DNA of 64,000 bases from an uncultured Clostridia bacterium (GCA_934463175.1 CAKSIW010000004.1:11413-75412), one strand, 5' to 3'; positions 24,319-32,852 are shown, numbered from the stretch's first letter. Numbers and translations: made by a program. The notes: generated from the sequence alone by a model not told the origin.

Positions 24319-24779
24319 ACAATGTTTTCTCCTTTCCCGTCGCTTGCGGTGTTTTTCAGATTTTCACGCATTTTGGAGGTGATTGCGAAAAACGCGTCAA
24401 CCTCCGAATCCGAAAGCCCTGCAATCAGTCTGCGTTCAATGTTTTCAATTCCGCGGCGGATTCCCTCGTGAATCTGCTCCGCCTTCGGCGTCAGAGTGAT
24501 TTTTTTCAGCCGCGCATCATGCTCCGCCTCGGTTCGCACAATCAGCCCGTTTTTCTCCATCAGCTTCAGAATCCCTGTTGCGGTGGAGCGGCGGATATTG
24601 AAACGGCTTTCAATGTCCTTCTGATATATATCATGGCTTGCTCCCTCGGAATGGAGATAACCGATCAGCCACCCGTGCATTCTTGTCACGCCCTCGGTTG
24701 AGCTGTGACAGAAAATATACCGGTCAATCTCGTGTGAAAGGGTTTTTATCGTATGTCCGACCTCGTGTCCGCAGTCCAT
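24315..24779 (-). CDS. MarR-family regulator of the ABC exporter
   Basis: 154 residues with a central winged helix (about 55-105: QKDIESRFNIRRSTATGILKLMEKNGLIVRTEAEHDARLKKITLT, read in segments) flanked by dimerisation helices. The recognition helix RRSTATGILKLMEK and the wing DARLKKI are typical. It is the first gene of a three-gene operon with both ABC subunits, and a large palindrome sits at its transcription start, so autorepression relieved by a drug or metabolite is likely. The ATG at 24779 follows AAAGGAGG; earlier in-frame codons lie in the operator. Confidence 0.88.
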   Translation of the reverse strand: MDCGHEVGHTIKTLSHEIDRYIFCHSSTEGVTRMHGWLIGYLHSEGASHDIYQKDIESRFNIRRSTATGILKLMEKNGLIVRTEAEHDARLKKITLTPKAEQIHEGIRRGIENIERRLIAGLSDSEVDAFFAITSKMRENLKNTASDGKGENIV

Positions 24780-24856
24780 AATTAATACCTCCTTTAATAT
24801 ATGTACGGACGGTTTGCGAATCGTCCGCATTTAAAAAATAATCCGGAAATAAAACA

Positions 24857-24890
24857 GTTAGCAACCTAACAATTTTGTTAGGTTGCTAAC
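24857..24890. promoter_or_regulatory. MarR operator palindrome
   Basis: Perfect 15-bp inverted repeat, GTTAGCAACCTAACA (24857-24871) and its complement (24876-24890), 4-bp centre. Each arm holds a TTAG-CAA-CTAA core resembling MarR sites. It begins right after the -10 box and covers the expected start point. Confidence 0.75.
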
Positions 24891-24891
24891 T

Positions 24892-24920
24892 ATTATACTA
24901 CCCGATTTTTAATTTGTCAA
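24892..24920 (-). promoter_or_regulatory. Promoter of the marR-ABC operon
   Basis: Consensus on the minus strand: TTGACA (24920-24915), 17-nt spacer, TATAAT (24897-24892). Confidence 0.85.
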
Positions 24921-24933
24921 TACCCGAAAAGGA

Positions 24934-25776
24934 TTATTTTTCGTGATTTGCGCAGGAGCGGTTTTTGCGCATTTCGCCGGGTGAGACGCCGTATTTTGCC
25001 TTGAATGCGCGCAAAAAATTCGTAAGCGAGTTGAAGCCTGAGGCATAGCAGATTTCGGTTACGGTGAGGCTGCCCGAGAGCAAGAGCTTTTTTGAGTATT
25101 CAAGCTTCAGCGTGTTGAGATATTCCTTATAGGTTTTGCCTGTTGCCTCATGGAACAGACCGCTGAAATAGTTCTTGTTGAAGCCCGAGACCGCGGCAGC
25201 GGCAGCCATTGACGGGTTTTCGCGGAAGTGTCCGTGGACAAAGAGCAGACTGCGCCGCAGCTCCGCGCCGTCTCCGTGCGGCTCGCGATCAACCTCAATG
25301 CTGCATTTTCTCAGAAACAGAATGAACAGGCATTCAAGCAGATTTTCAATATATACGCTTGAATATGCATCGCCGTGTTCAAATTCATCAAGCATTCTTG
25401 AAATTATCGCGGCGGCACTCCGAAATTCGCTCTCTCTGAGGCGAAACAGCATATTGTGCTCAACGCTGAGGATTTTTTGCAGCAGAACATCGCTCATCAG
25501 CCCTTCGCTGAACATTATGTTGTATACCTCCGCGCCGTTTCCCGTGACACTGTGAAAATCGGTGGGATTGAGCAGATATATGTCGCCCTTTTCGAGGGAA
25601 TATTCAACCCCGTTCAGCCGCTGTGTTGCATGACCGTTCAGAATAAGCTCAATTTCAAAGCAGTCGTGCCAGTGAAGCTCATAGTTTCCGAGGTGTTTTC
25701 TGCGCACAAGCAGGTTTTCGCGGCTGTTTTCAAAATCGCTGACCAGAAACCGTTTATATTCAAACCCGTTTTTCAT
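24934..25776 (-). CDS. AraC-family transcriptional regulator
   Basis: 280 residues. An N-terminal cupin-like sensing domain (about 20-100) contains ELHWHDCFEIELILNG and LEKGDIYLLNPTDFHSV. The C-terminal double helix-turn-helix (about 180-275) contains FNKNYFSGLFHEATGKTYKEYL and ICYASGFNSLTNFLRAFKAKYGVSPGEMR in segments, the AraC signature. The ligand is probably a sugar or small carbohydrate but cannot be read. It has its own promoter and is divergent from the transaldolase gene, a possible target. Confidence 0.88.
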   Translation of the reverse strand: MKNGFEYKRFLVSDFENSRENLLVRRKHLGNYELHWHDCFEIELILNGHATQRLNGVEYSLEKGDIYLLNPTDFHSVTGNGAEVYNIMFSEGLMSDVLLQKILSVEHNMLFRLRESEFRSAAAIISRMLDEFEHGDAYSSVYIENLLECLFILFLRKCSIEVDREPHGDGAELRRSLLFVHGHFRENPSMAAAAAVSGFNKNYFSGLFHEATGKTYKEYLNTLKLEYSKKLLLSGSLTVTEICYASGFNSLTNFLRAFKAKYGVSPGEMRKNRSCANHEK

Positions 25777-25800
25777 GCTCTGCGCCCTCCTTTTTCCTAA

Positions 25801-25829
25801 AGTATATTACATAATTCGTTCAATGTCAA
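25801..25829 (-). promoter_or_regulatory. Promoter of the AraC-type regulator
   Basis: Minus strand: TTGACA (25829-25824), 17-nt spacer, TATACT (25806-25801). Confidence 0.7.
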
Positions 25830-25934
25830 ACCAAATCTGAAATTTTGCAATAAATGAGTGAATTTATATGTAGCGTGTGCGGCGATAATGGAATAAAATG
25901 AAAGCATAGCAAAAACGAAAGGTGAGAGCTTCAT

Positions 25935-26588
25935 ATGAAAATATTTATTGATACAGCGAATACTGATGAAATCAGGAAAGCAAATGACATGGGTGTTATC
26001 TGCGGTGTTACCACAAACCCGACTCTGATTGCGAGAGAGGGTCGGGTTTTCACGGAAGTGGTGAAGGAGATAACCACAATTGTTGACGGACCGATCAGTG
26101 CCGAGGTTGTGAGCCTTGACACCGACGGAATGATTAAGGAAGCACTGGCTCTTTATGACACAATCGGCTGTGAAAACCTTGTGATCAAGATTCCGATGAC
26201 TCCCGAGGGACTCGGAGCGGTGAAGGAGCTGAGCAAAAAGGGAATCAAGACAAATGTGACGCTGATTTTTTCAGCCGCACAGGCACTTTTGGCGGCAAGA
26301 GCAGGCGCGTCATATGTCAGCCCGTTCATCGGAAGACTTGACGACATCGGCGAGATGGGAACGGAGCTGATTGAGGAAATTGCGGAGATTTTTGAGGTGC
26401 ACGGAATTGAAACCGAGATAATCGCGGCGAGCATAAGAAACCCGATTCATGCAATTGACGCCGCAAAGGCGGGCGCGGACATCGCAACCATACCGTATAA
26501 GGTCATCATGCAGATGACTCAGCACCCCCTCACAACCGCAGGAATTGAGAAGTTCCTGAAGGACTGGGAAGGCGTTTCTGCAAAATAA
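25935..26588 (+). CDS. Transaldolase-like / fructose-6-phosphate aldolase (TalC/FSA family)
   Basis: 217 residues, the small TIM-barrel transaldolase class. IDTANTDEI (5-13), [13 protein letters not shown] (24-36) and the Schiff-base lysine K85 ([12 protein letters not shown]) are visible, as is [28 protein letters not shown] in segments. Members move dihydroxyacetone units in the non-oxidative pentose phosphate pathway or cleave fructose 6-phosphate; sequence alone does not separate the two. AAAGGTGAG lies about 9 nt before the ATG. It ends at a bidirectional terminator shared with the convergent kinase-like gene. Confidence 0.92.
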   Translation: MKIFIDTANTDEIRKANDMGVICGVTTNPTLIAREGRVFTEVVKEITTIVDGPISAEVVSLDTDGMIKEALALYDTIGCENLVIKIPMTPEGLGAVKELSKKGIKTNVTLIFSAAQALLAARAGASYVSPFIGRLDDIGEMGTELIEEIAEIFEVHGIETEIIAASIRNPIHAIDAAKAGADIATIPYKVIMQMTQHPLTTAGIEKFLKDWEGVSAK

Positions 26589-26620
26589 CAGGTCTTATGA
26601 AAAAAGGTGTTTGAGAAAGA

Positions 26621-26650
26621 AAAAGGCGCGGCATTCAGACCGCGCCTTTT
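26621..26650. terminator. Bidirectional terminator
   Basis: AAAAGGCGCGG (26621-26631) pairs with CCGCGCCTTTT (26640-26650); A and T ends serve both the plus-strand transaldolase and the minus-strand kinase-like gene. Confidence 0.88.
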
Positions 26651-26655
26651 GGGTT

Positions 26656-27282
26656 TTATTTCATGTTTTTTGCCTTTTTCATGACATATTCATAAAGAAT
26701 GTCAACACACTCATCTGAGGAGAGCGAGCCAGTGTCGAGGCACAGGTTATAGTTGTTCACATCGCCCCATGTGTTGTTTGTGTAGAAGTTATAATAGTTT
26801 GAGCGGCGTTTGTCGGCTTTGTTGATTGCGGCATATGCCTCTTTCTCGCTCATACCGTTTCGCTGCATGAGCGTTGCCGCGCGCACATCGGTATCCGCGT
26901 ATAAAAACAGCTTGATGAGGTTCGGATCATTGCGCAGAATATAGTCCGCACACCTTCCGACAATTATGCATGAGCCTTCGTCTGCAATTTTTTTGATTAT
27001 ATCAGACTGAAGTTTGAAAATGTTGTCGCCGTTTAAAACGTCGTTATATTGATAATAAAGCCCCTTGCCCGACTGAACGCCCATAACGAGAGCATAGAGC
27101 AGGCTGTTTGTCGGCTTTTCGTCGATTCCTTCAAACAGGTTTTCACTCAGACCGCTTTCCTTTGCCGCTTTGGCAATGAGGTCCTTGTCGTAGAATTTGC
27201 AGTTCAGCTTGTCTGCAAGAGCCTTTCCGATCAGTTTTCCGTTCGAGCCAAGCTGACGGCCCAGGGTGATTATTGTTTTCAT
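26656..27282 (-). CDS. Cytidylate-kinase-like family protein
   Basis: 208 residues of the cytidylate-kinase-like family (P-loop NTPase). It starts with TIITLGRQLGSNGKLIGKALADKL, where GRQLGSNG replaces a classical Walker A, and has the CMP-kinase-like FYDKDLIAKAA and SCIIVGRCADYIL. The true CMP kinase Cmk has a different P-loop, so the substrate of this common gut-Firmicute paralogue is unknown. AAAGGA lies about 12 nt before the ATG. It shares a terminator with the transaldolase. Confidence 0.8.
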   Translation of the reverse strand: MKTIITLGRQLGSNGKLIGKALADKLNCKFYDKDLIAKAAKESGLSENLFEGIDEKPTNSLLYALVMGVQSGKGLYYQYNDVLNGDNIFKLQSDIIKKIADEGSCIIVGRCADYILRNDPNLIKLFLYADTDVRAATLMQRNGMSEKEAYAAINKADKRRSNYYNFYTNNTWGDVNNYNLCLDTGSLSSDECVDILYEYVMKKAKNMK

Positions 27283-27383
27283 AGATTTTAAATCCTTTCC
27301 TCTGCAATCACAGAATTATTCACGGCATTTCCGTCTTTTCAAACAGTATAACACATAAAAAAGCTTTTTAAAAGACAAAAAAC

Positions 27384-28343
27384 CTAATTTTTTACAATTT
27401 GTATGTTTGTATAATAATGAGAGAGAATTTCTGTGTATTTTTTCCCATTCCTCGCCATGCTGTTTGCGCCGTATTGGCTCATTCCGACCCCGTGACCGCT
27501 TCCTCTGACCGAAAATGTCACGCCGCCGTCCGTGCGGCTGAGAGTGAAGTTTGCGGATTTCAGCCCGAACATACGGCGGATTTCGGTGCCGCGGAAGCTT
27601 TTCCCCCCGATTGTCATTTCGCGGACACTGCCGCCCTCGGTTCGTGACGGCTCGCCGATTGAGGGGAAGCCGCCCGAGATGTCGGCACCGTTTGCTGCAA
27701 GAATTGAGCAGAACTCGTCATTTGTGAAATGCGCTTCGGAATAAAGCCGTTCCTCATCGGCGTCTCCCTCGCTCGGAACGGATTTAAGATACGGGCGGCT
27801 GCCGCCCCAGACATCTTCGGCATTTTCGGTTCTGCCGCCGCTGCCTGCAAAGAAGAATGCCTCAACGACCTCGCCGTCCGACACCATATATTCGCCTCGT
27901 GTCTCTTCAATTGCGGCTTTGAGCCTTGCAAGATTTTCCGCCCCCTGCTGCCTTTCCGTCTCATCTGCGGAAATCCATGCTTCGCAGCAGGCAGGGTCGC
28001 AGCAGATGTCGGCGTCCGAGTGCGACGGAGTTTTTTTCTTCATTTTGCACAGTGTATAGCTCCGCGCCGCAACCGCCTGTGCCTTCAGGGCCTCCTTTTC
28101 AAATGAGGCGGGCATTTCGGCGGCAAGCACGCCGAGAAGATAGGCTTCTGTGTCCTCGGTGCGGATTTCGCCGCTTTTCGTGTCCAGCACCGAGATTTGC
28201 CTCGGCTCGGCTGAGCTTTGCGTGCGCGGTGCAAAGACCTCGGCGGCTGCATCTCCGCGCACACGGCAGAAGCCGACTGCGGACGGTATAAGAAATGCCG
28301 ATAAAATCAGCAGGGGATATGCCGGAAATTTTGTTTTTCTCAT
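27384..28343 (-). CDS. spoIID: SpoIID, sporulation lytic transglycosylase
   Basis: 319 residues: one N-terminal membrane anchor (about 8-24) and a SpoIID domain. The catalytic glutamate is E76 in LLGVLAAEMPASFEKEALKAQAVAARSYTL (read in parts), the diagnostic block. Four cysteines, C114, C115, C119 and C120, lie just after, a metal-site-like insertion also seen in clostridial SpoIID. The C-terminus has GSGHGVGMSQYGANSMA. SpoIID strips glycan at the septum for engulfment with SpoIIM and SpoIIP. The ATG at 28343 begins the membrane anchor; a TTG three codons earlier is possible. Confidence 0.92.
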   Translation of the reverse strand: MRKTKFPAYPLLILSAFLIPSAVGFCRVRGDAAAEVFAPRTQSSAEPRQISVLDTKSGEIRTEDTEAYLLGVLAAEMPASFEKEALKAQAVAARSYTLCKMKKKTPSHSDADICCDPACCEAWISADETERQQGAENLARLKAAIEETRGEYMVSDGEVVEAFFFAGSGGRTENAEDVWGGSRPYLKSVPSEGDADEERLYSEAHFTNDEFCSILAANGADISGGFPSIGEPSRTEGGSVREMTIGGKSFRGTEIRRMFGLKSANFTLSRTDGGVTFSVRGSGHGVGMSQYGANSMARNGKKYTEILSHYYTNIQIVKN

Positions 28344-28428
28344 GAGAATCAACGTTCCTTTCGGTGTCTCAGGAGTCGGACACAATGGTATCTTATTTGA
28401 AATATATTACAAAAAATTCTAAATATGC

Positions 28429-28457
28429 TTGACATTTGGCGAAAAGTGTAATATAAT
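28429..28457 (+). promoter_or_regulatory. rpsF operon promoter
   Basis: TTGACA (28429-28434), 17-nt spacer, TATAAT (28452-28457), full consensus. Confidence 0.88.
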
Positions 28458-28509
28458 TTATAAGTTATATTATGAAGGTATGTGTTCATATGCCCGAATA
28501 ATTGCAAAT

Positions 28510-28545
28510 ATCCTTACTCCCGACAGGGATTGGGAGTCAAAAGTC
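28510..28545 (+). promoter_or_regulatory. Candidate S6:S18 autoregulatory leader
   Basis: A hairpin ACTCCC (28516-28521) / GGGAGT (28532-28537) with a loop starting GACAGGG, in the 100-nt leader of rpsF. Known rpsF leaders carry a CCG-containing hairpin that mimics the S6:S18 site in 16S rRNA; the CCCGACAGGG stretch fits that idea, but the match was judged by eye. Confidence 0.45.
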
Positions 28546-28563
28546 CATAAGGAGGTGAAAAGA

Positions 28564-28863
28564 ATGGTTGAAGTTATTAACAAGTATGAAACACTGTTTG
28601 TTATCGACGCGTCAAAGACCGAGGAGGAAACGGTTGCCCTGGTTGATAAGTTCAAATCATTGATTGAGAAAAGCGGAACGATTGAAAGCGTTGACGAATG
28701 GGGACGCAGAAGATTGGCTTATCCGATCAACGATATGGCAGAGGGCTACTATGTTCTGATTAACTTTTCTGCAAAGGCGGATTTCCCGTCTGAGCTGGAG
28801 CGTGTTTTCGGTATCACTGACGGCATACTCAGAAGCATGGTAATCAAGAAGGACGAAAAATAA
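28564..28863 (+). CDS. rpsF: Ribosomal protein bS6
   Basis: 99 residues. NKYETLFVIDASKTEEE, DEWGRRRLAYPINDMAEGYYVLINF (in parts) and the C-terminal FGITDGILRSMVIKKDEK are typical S6 sequence. S6 binds S18 on the platform of the 30S subunit. The start at 28564 is set by AAGGAGGTG 7 nt upstream and by family length; in-frame codons extending to 28429 lie in the promoter. First gene of the rpsF-ssb-rpsR operon. Confidence 0.96.
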   Translation: MVEVINKYETLFVIDASKTEEETVALVDKFKSLIEKSGTIESVDEWGRRRLAYPINDMAEGYYVLINFSAKADFPSELERVFGITDGILRSMVIKKDEK

Positions 28864-28902
28864 TCCGAAAAATGCCTCAGGGCATGGAAAGCGAGGCTAT
28901 CT

Positions 28903-29343
28903 ATGATTAACAAAGCGATTTTAATGGGCAGACTCACGCGTGACCCTGAGCTTCGGCACACGGGCAGCGGAACCCCCGTTTGCAGCTTTTCGATTGCGAT
29001 TGACAACGGCTACGGCGACAACCGCAGCACGGATTTCATAAACTGTGTTGCGTGGAACAAAACCGCGGAATTTGTCGAGAAGTATTTCACAAAGGGCAGA
29101 ATGATCATTGTCATCGGCAGAATCCAGACCCGCACATGGGAAGGAAACGACGGCAAGAAGAATTATGTCACTGAGGTTGTGGCAAGTGAGGTTTCGTTCG
29201 GCGAGAGCAAGAAGAGTGCCGAGGAAGGCGGCTATTCCGCAGCGCCGCGCACGGGCAGTGCAGGTCAGATACCCGAAATGCCTGCGGAGACAGCGGACGA
29301 TGATTTCGTTGCGCTGGAAACCAATGATGATTTGCCGTTCTGA
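28903..29343 (+). CDS. ssb: Single-stranded DNA-binding protein
   Basis: 146 residues: an OB-fold (about 1-105) beginning MINKAILMGRLTRDPELR with TDFINCVAWNKTAEF and GRIQTRTWEG, then a flexible tail ending in the acidic tip ETNDDLPF that recruits partner proteins. It coats single-stranded DNA during replication and repair. Its position between rpsF and rpsR is the classic Firmicute order. GCGAGG precedes the ATG. Confidence 0.97.
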   Translation: MINKAILMGRLTRDPELRHTGSGTPVCSFSIAIDNGYGDNRSTDFINCVAWNKTAEFVEKYFTKGRMIIVIGRIQTRTWEGNDGKKNYVTEVVASEVSFGESKKSAEEGGYSAAPRTGSAGQIPEMPAETADDDFVALETNDDLPF

Positions 29344-29396
29344 TGTTCGGACGGCTTTCGGTCAAATAAAATTTTGACGGATAGGAGGAGAAAATT

Positions 29397-29645
29397 ATGG
29401 CTGAAAAGGAAAGAAACGATAAGGTCAGAGCAAGAAGACCCAAGAGAAAAGCTTGTGCTTTCTGTGTTGATAAGGTTGACTTCATTGACTACAAGGACGT
29501 TGCTAAGCTCAGAAGATATATAACCGAGAGAGCAAAGATTCTTCCGAGAAGAATCAGCGGCTGCTGCGCAAAGCACCAGAGGGAGCTCACGGTTTCGATA
29601 AAGAGAGCAAGATATATGGCACTTCTGCCGTATACTGCGGATTAA
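29397..29645 (+). CDS. rpsR: Ribosomal protein bS18
   Basis: 82 residues, basic. CAFC (residues 20-23 region) and [27 protein letters not shown] identify S18; the cysteine pairs indicate the zinc-binding (C+) form of the protein. It pairs with S6 on the 30S platform. AGGAGGAG lies 6 nt before the ATG; an intrinsic terminator follows within 20 nt. Confidence 0.97.
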   Translation: MAEKERNDKVRARRPKRKACAFCVDKVDFIDYKDVAKLRRYITERAKILPRRISGCCAKHQRELTVSIKRARYMALLPYTAD

Positions 29646-29663
29646 TCCGTAACTGAGACAGAT

Positions 29664-29697
29664 AAAACCCCCGAGGCATTTTGCCCCGGGGGTTTTG
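29664..29697 (+). terminator. Terminator of the rpsF-ssb-rpsR operon
   Basis: AAAACCCCCG (29664-29673) pairs with CGGGGGTTTT (29687-29696), with further inner pairs and a short loop. Confidence 0.88.
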
Positions 29698-29745
29698 CGG
29701 TTTTTCGGACAATTTCCGGATTGCTTCCGAACAAATTAAGACCTT

Positions 29746-30462
29746 CTATTTTTTTCTCAGAATAATCGCGATGAAGTTAAGATATTTTCCGCCGCCTGCC
29801 TCCATGGATTTGCGGTCGCCGATTGCATATTCATTATCCTGTGCCAGCCAGTCCGCCCACACCTCGTCGTTGCTTTCCATTTCCGCAACGCTGATGACCT
29901 CGGCGCCGCGGCATTTGCCGACAATGCGCGACCAATATGAGGTGTCATGCATATATTCAAGCTGCTCGGGTGTCCACGAAAGCAAAAGCTCCTTCGGCAG
30001 ATTGCTGTGGCAGTCGTGCTTCATGCCGGGAATTGCGATGTAGACATAACCGCCGCTTTTCACGAACGGCAAAAGCTTTTCATCAAGATAAGCTTCGTCG
30101 CGTCCGAAATAGTTGTAGGAATCCGTGCTGACAACCGCGTCAAAAAAGTCCTTCTCAAAGGGCAGAGCCGTCGCATCTGCCTTCACGGGAATAATCCTGT
30201 CACGGCTCAGACCCATTTCATCAAAGAACCGCCTGTTTTCCTCGGGGTCGCTCCACAAATCAGCCGCATATACCGTGAAACCGTATTCCTTTGCCAGAAA
30301 TACGCTTGTCAAGCCCTGACCGCTGCCCAAATCACAGACAACCGCGCCCTTTGGAATTTTGCAGTCCATCAGCAGCTCCTCTTCAAGCTTGACGGGGTTC
30401 GGACCCATGATTTTTGCCTGAAGCTCGGGTGTGTTATATTTTTCGCTTTTTATATATTTCAT
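29746..30462 (-). CDS. Class I SAM-dependent methyltransferase under TetR control
   Basis: 238 residues with a Rossmann methyltransferase core: motif I VVCDLGSGQGLTS (about 42-54), acidic end of strand 2 (VYAADLWSD), motif II VKADATALPFEKDFFDAVVS and a post-motif FVKSGGYVYIAIPG. The acceptor is unknown; similar proteins are annotated as arsenite- or small-molecule methyltransferase-like, but the cysteines expected of ArsM are not clear here. The ATG at 30462 has GGAGGAA 8 nt upstream and starts two bases after the tetR stop, so the two genes are one operon. Confidence 0.85.
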   Translation of the reverse strand: MKYIKSEKYNTPELQAKIMGPNPVKLEEELLMDCKIPKGAVVCDLGSGQGLTSVFLAKEYGFTVYAADLWSDPEENRRFFDEMGLSRDRIIPVKADATALPFEKDFFDAVVSTDSYNYFGRDEAYLDEKLLPFVKSGGYVYIAIPGMKHDCHSNLPKELLLSWTPEQLEYMHDTSYWSRIVGKCRGAEVISVAEMESNDEVWADWLAQDNEYAIGDRKSMEAGGGKYLNFIAIILRKK

Positions 30463-30464
30463 TT

Positions 30465-31079
30465 TCAATTCCTCCTGTTTTCTTTCATAAATTTTTCAAT
30501 ATGTCTTTTCAGCAGTGCTTCAATTCCTGCCTTATCCTCCGATAGGTCGGACAGGCTTATTAAAAGATAAAGCGGTGCATAAAATTCTGCGGCAAGCAAA
30601 TGAGGGTCGGACTCCTTCATTTCTCCGCGCTCTGTCATTTTCCGAAAAATATTTTCCGTATATTCAATCGGACCTTCAACAATACAGCTGCGATACAGCT
30701 TTGCCATTTCTGCGTCTCTGTATTGCTCAAGGGTCAGCATACGGCGGAAATCGGACGCAAAGCCGTCCTCTGTCCAAAATTCAAGCTGTGCAAGCGCAAA
30801 GGCTGAAAGGCTGTCCGCACTTGTATTCTCATATGCCGCGGCATCGTTTTCAAAGCTATTCTCAGGCACGCCGAACTCGTTTGCTCTTTCGGCGTCAAGC
30901 CGATACATTTTCTCAACAATGCTGTCAAAAATGTCACGCTTGCTTTTGTAGTGCTTATAAAGCGCCCCCTTTGTCATGCCGAGTGCTTCCGAAATTGCAC
31001 TCACCGAAACAGCCTCAAAGCCGTCACGCGCAAACAGCCTCAAAGCCGCATTCAAAATCCGTTCCTTTGTATCCGACAT
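30465..31079 (-). CDS. TetR-family repressor
   Basis: 204 residues. The N-terminal helix-turn-helix (about 5-50: ERILNAALRLFARDGF, VSAISEALGMTKGALYKHYKSK) is typical of TetR; the C-terminal ligand domain is not assignable. Two near-identical palindromic operators lie in its promoter, so it almost certainly represses itself and the coupled methyltransferase. The ATG at 31079 has GGAGG 7 nt upstream. Confidence 0.9.
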   Translation of the reverse strand: MSDTKERILNAALRLFARDGFEAVSVSAISEALGMTKGALYKHYKSKRDIFDSIVEKMYRLDAERANEFGVPENSFENDAAAYENTSADSLSAFALAQLEFWTEDGFASDFRRMLTLEQYRDAEMAKLYRSCIVEGPIEYTENIFRKMTERGEMKESDPHLLAAEFYAPLYLLISLSDLSEDKAGIEALLKRHIEKFMKENRRN

Positions 31080-31101
31080 CAAACAACCTCCAAAATAAAA
31101 A

Positions 31102-31117
31102 GTGAACGACCGTTCAC
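31102..31117. promoter_or_regulatory. TetR operator 1 (perfect palindrome)
   Basis: GTGAACG-AC-CGTTCAC, 7-bp arms, just downstream of the -10 box of the tetR promoter. Confidence 0.75.
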
Positions 31118-31121
31118 CAAT

Positions 31122-31150
31122 ATTATAGTAAACGTTCGTTCACTTGTCAA
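31122..31150 (-). promoter_or_regulatory. tetR-methyltransferase promoter
   Basis: Full consensus on the minus strand: TTGACA (31150-31145), 17-nt spacer, TATAAT (31127-31122). Operator 2 fills the spacer. Confidence 0.85.
31128..31143. promoter_or_regulatory. TetR operator 2
   Basis: GTAAACG-TT-CGTTCAC, same half-site as operator 1 with one mismatch, located exactly between the -35 and -10 boxes. Centre-to-centre distance to operator 1 is 26 bp. Confidence 0.7.
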
Positions 31151-31168
31151 GTGTTTTTTTCAAAAATT

Positions 31169-31486
31169 TTATTTTTTCTTACTTTTTGGCTCAGTCAGCT
31201 CATCAAAGCTTGCCTCAAAAAGCTCGGTCAAAAAACCGCGGTCATCGGTGTTTTCGACGAGAAGCATGTCCTTTGCGCCGTCATACGGCGGTTCAAGGCT
31301 TGCGCTCGGAAGAAGAGCGCGTGCGGACGGCACGGGCTTCATCAAAAAGCGGTTGTCGCACAGATATGCGGCGATTCGTCCGCGGTAGTAAATGATATAT
31401 TCGCCCATCATCTGCCTGTGTGTGATTCCGTCAAGCTGAGAGAGCTGTTCAAGAATAAATTCAAGATATTCCTTGCTTGTTGCCAT
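31169..31486 (-). CDS. TfoX/Sxy N-terminal-domain protein
   Basis: 105 residues. The layout matches a stand-alone TfoX N-terminal domain: LEFILEQLSQLDGITHRQMMGEYIIYYRGRIAAYLCDNRFLMKP (in parts), where MMGEYIIYY and VFGxxxL-like DNRFLMKP are the conserved cores. In Haemophilus, Sxy/TfoX controls competence, but short Firmicute versions have no established role. GGAGGTG lies 4 nt before the ATG. It lies 75 nt downstream of metK behind a terminator and may have its own transcript. Confidence 0.8.
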   Translation of the reverse strand: MATSKEYLEFILEQLSQLDGITHRQMMGEYIIYYRGRIAAYLCDNRFLMKPVPSARALLPSASLEPPYDGAKDMLLVENTDDRGFLTELFEASFDELTEPKSKKK

Positions 31487-31506
31487 TTGACACCTCCGAT
31501 AAGGAT

Positions 31507-31548
31507 TAATAAAACAACTGCCGCAAGGCTTGAATTTCCCTGCGGCAG
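31507..31548 (-). terminator. metK terminator
   Basis: CTGCCGCA (31518-31525) and TGCGGCAG (31541-31548) form the stem; read on the minus strand it is followed by TTGTTTTATT. Confidence 0.7.
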
Positions 31549-31561
31549 AATGGATTTAATG

Positions 31562-32743
31562 TTAAATTCCTGCGGCGTCTCTGAGAAGCTCCGCCTTGTC
31601 GGTTCTTTCCCATGGAAGCTCAATGTCATCGCGTCCGAAGTGACCGTATGCCGCCGTCTGCTTGTATATCGGGCGTCTCAGGTCAAGCATTCTGATGATT
31701 CCGTCGGGGCGCAGGTCAAAGTTTTCCGAAACAAGCGCCGCAATTTGTTCTTCACTGATTTTGCCCGTTCCGAAGGTGTCAACGCGGAGCGACACCGGCT
31801 CGGCAACGCCGATTGCATAGGCAAGCTGAACCTCGCATGCGTGCGCAAGACCTGCCGCAACAATATTTTTCGCCACATATCTCGCGGCATATGCGGCACT
31901 TCTGTCAACCTTTGTCGGGTCCTTGCCCGAAAACGCACCGCCGCCGTGGCGTGCATAGCCGCCATAGGTGTCAACAATAATTTTTCTTCCCGTGTGACCC
32001 GAATCGCCCTGAGGTCCGCCGATGACAAACCTTCCTGTCGGGTTGATGAATATTTTTGTTTCACTGTCCATCAGCTCGGGCGGAACTGTTGCGCGGATAA
32101 CATTTTTTTCAATCTCTTTGCGCAGAAAGCCCATTTCGACATTGTCATCATGCTGGCTTGAAACAACAACCGTGTCGATTCGTTTCACCTTTCCGTCACC
32201 GTCATATTCCACAGTGACCTGAGTCTTTCCGTCAGGACGGAGATATGGCATGAGGCGTGATTTTCTGACCTCTGTGAGACGGCGCGCCATCTTGTGCGCA
32301 AGGTATATTGCCATGGGCATATATGTGTCGGTTTCGTCACATGCATATCCGAACATCATGCCCTGATCGCCTGCGCCGAGACCCTCGCTGCCGTCGCTTT
32401 TAAATTCGAGAGCGCGGTCAACGCCCATTGCAATGTCGCCCGATTGCTCGTCAATTGCGCAGATAACGCCGCAGGTGTCGCAGTCAAAGCCATATTTTGC
32501 TCTGTCATAGCCGACACCGCGAACCGTTTCGCGGACAATCTTTTTTATATCAACATATGAAGTTGTGCTGATTTCTCCGACCACAACCACGAGACCGGTT
32601 GTGACCGTGACCTCGCACGCAACACGCGCCGCAGGGTCTTCTGCAAGAATCGCGTCAAGAATCGCGTCTGAAATTAAATCCGAAATTTTGTCGGGGTGTC
32701 CCTCTGTGACAGATTCCGACGTGAACAGCTTTTTGTAGCTCAT
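31562..32743 (-). CDS. metK: S-adenosylmethionine synthetase
   Basis: 393 residues. Signature blocks are [10 protein letters not shown] (H16, D18), [12 protein letters not shown], and the phosphate loop [19 protein letters not shown]. It makes S-adenosylmethionine from methionine and ATP in the cytosol, serving the several methyltransferases in this window (rsmE, the TetR-linked enzyme, the COG4122 enzyme). GGAGGAAATCC precedes the ATG. The leader is only about 50 nt, so no SAM riboswitch fits. Confidence 0.97.
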   Translation of the reverse strand: MSYKKLFTSESVTEGHPDKISDLISDAILDAILAEDPAARVACEVTVTTGLVVVVGEISTTSYVDIKKIVRETVRGVGYDRAKYGFDCDTCGVICAIDEQSGDIAMGVDRALEFKSDGSEGLGAGDQGMMFGYACDETDTYMPMAIYLAHKMARRLTEVRKSRLMPYLRPDGKTQVTVEYDGDGKVKRIDTVVVSSQHDDNVEMGFLRKEIEKNVIRATVPPELMDSETKIFINPTGRFVIGGPQGDSGHTGRKIIVDTYGGYARHGGGAFSGKDPTKVDRSAAYAARYVAKNIVAAGLAHACEVQLAYAIGVAEPVSLRVDTFGTGKISEEQIAALVSENFDLRPDGIIRMLDLRRPIYKQTAAYGHFGRDDIELPWERTDKAELLRDAAGI

Positions 32744-32800
32744 TGGATTTCCTCCTGTCTGTGCCCTTTTTCATTTGTATAGATGTCAGGCAATACTTTG

Positions 32801-32829
32801 ATTATACTATTATTTTTCGTTTATGTCAA
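32801..32829 (-). promoter_or_regulatory. metK promoter
   Basis: Minus strand: TTGACA (32829-32824), 17-nt spacer, TATAAT (32806-32801). Confidence 0.85.
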
Positions 32830-32852
32830 CCGTATTTCCATTATTTTTCTGA

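Noticed and set aside
28344..28428. SigE promoter for spoIID
   Set aside because: GATACCAT is similar to a SigE -10, but spacing to any ATATT-like -35 is wrong.
32744..32829. SAM riboswitch before metK
   Set aside because: Only about 50 nt separate the predicted start of transcription from the ATG, and no S-box motif is visible.
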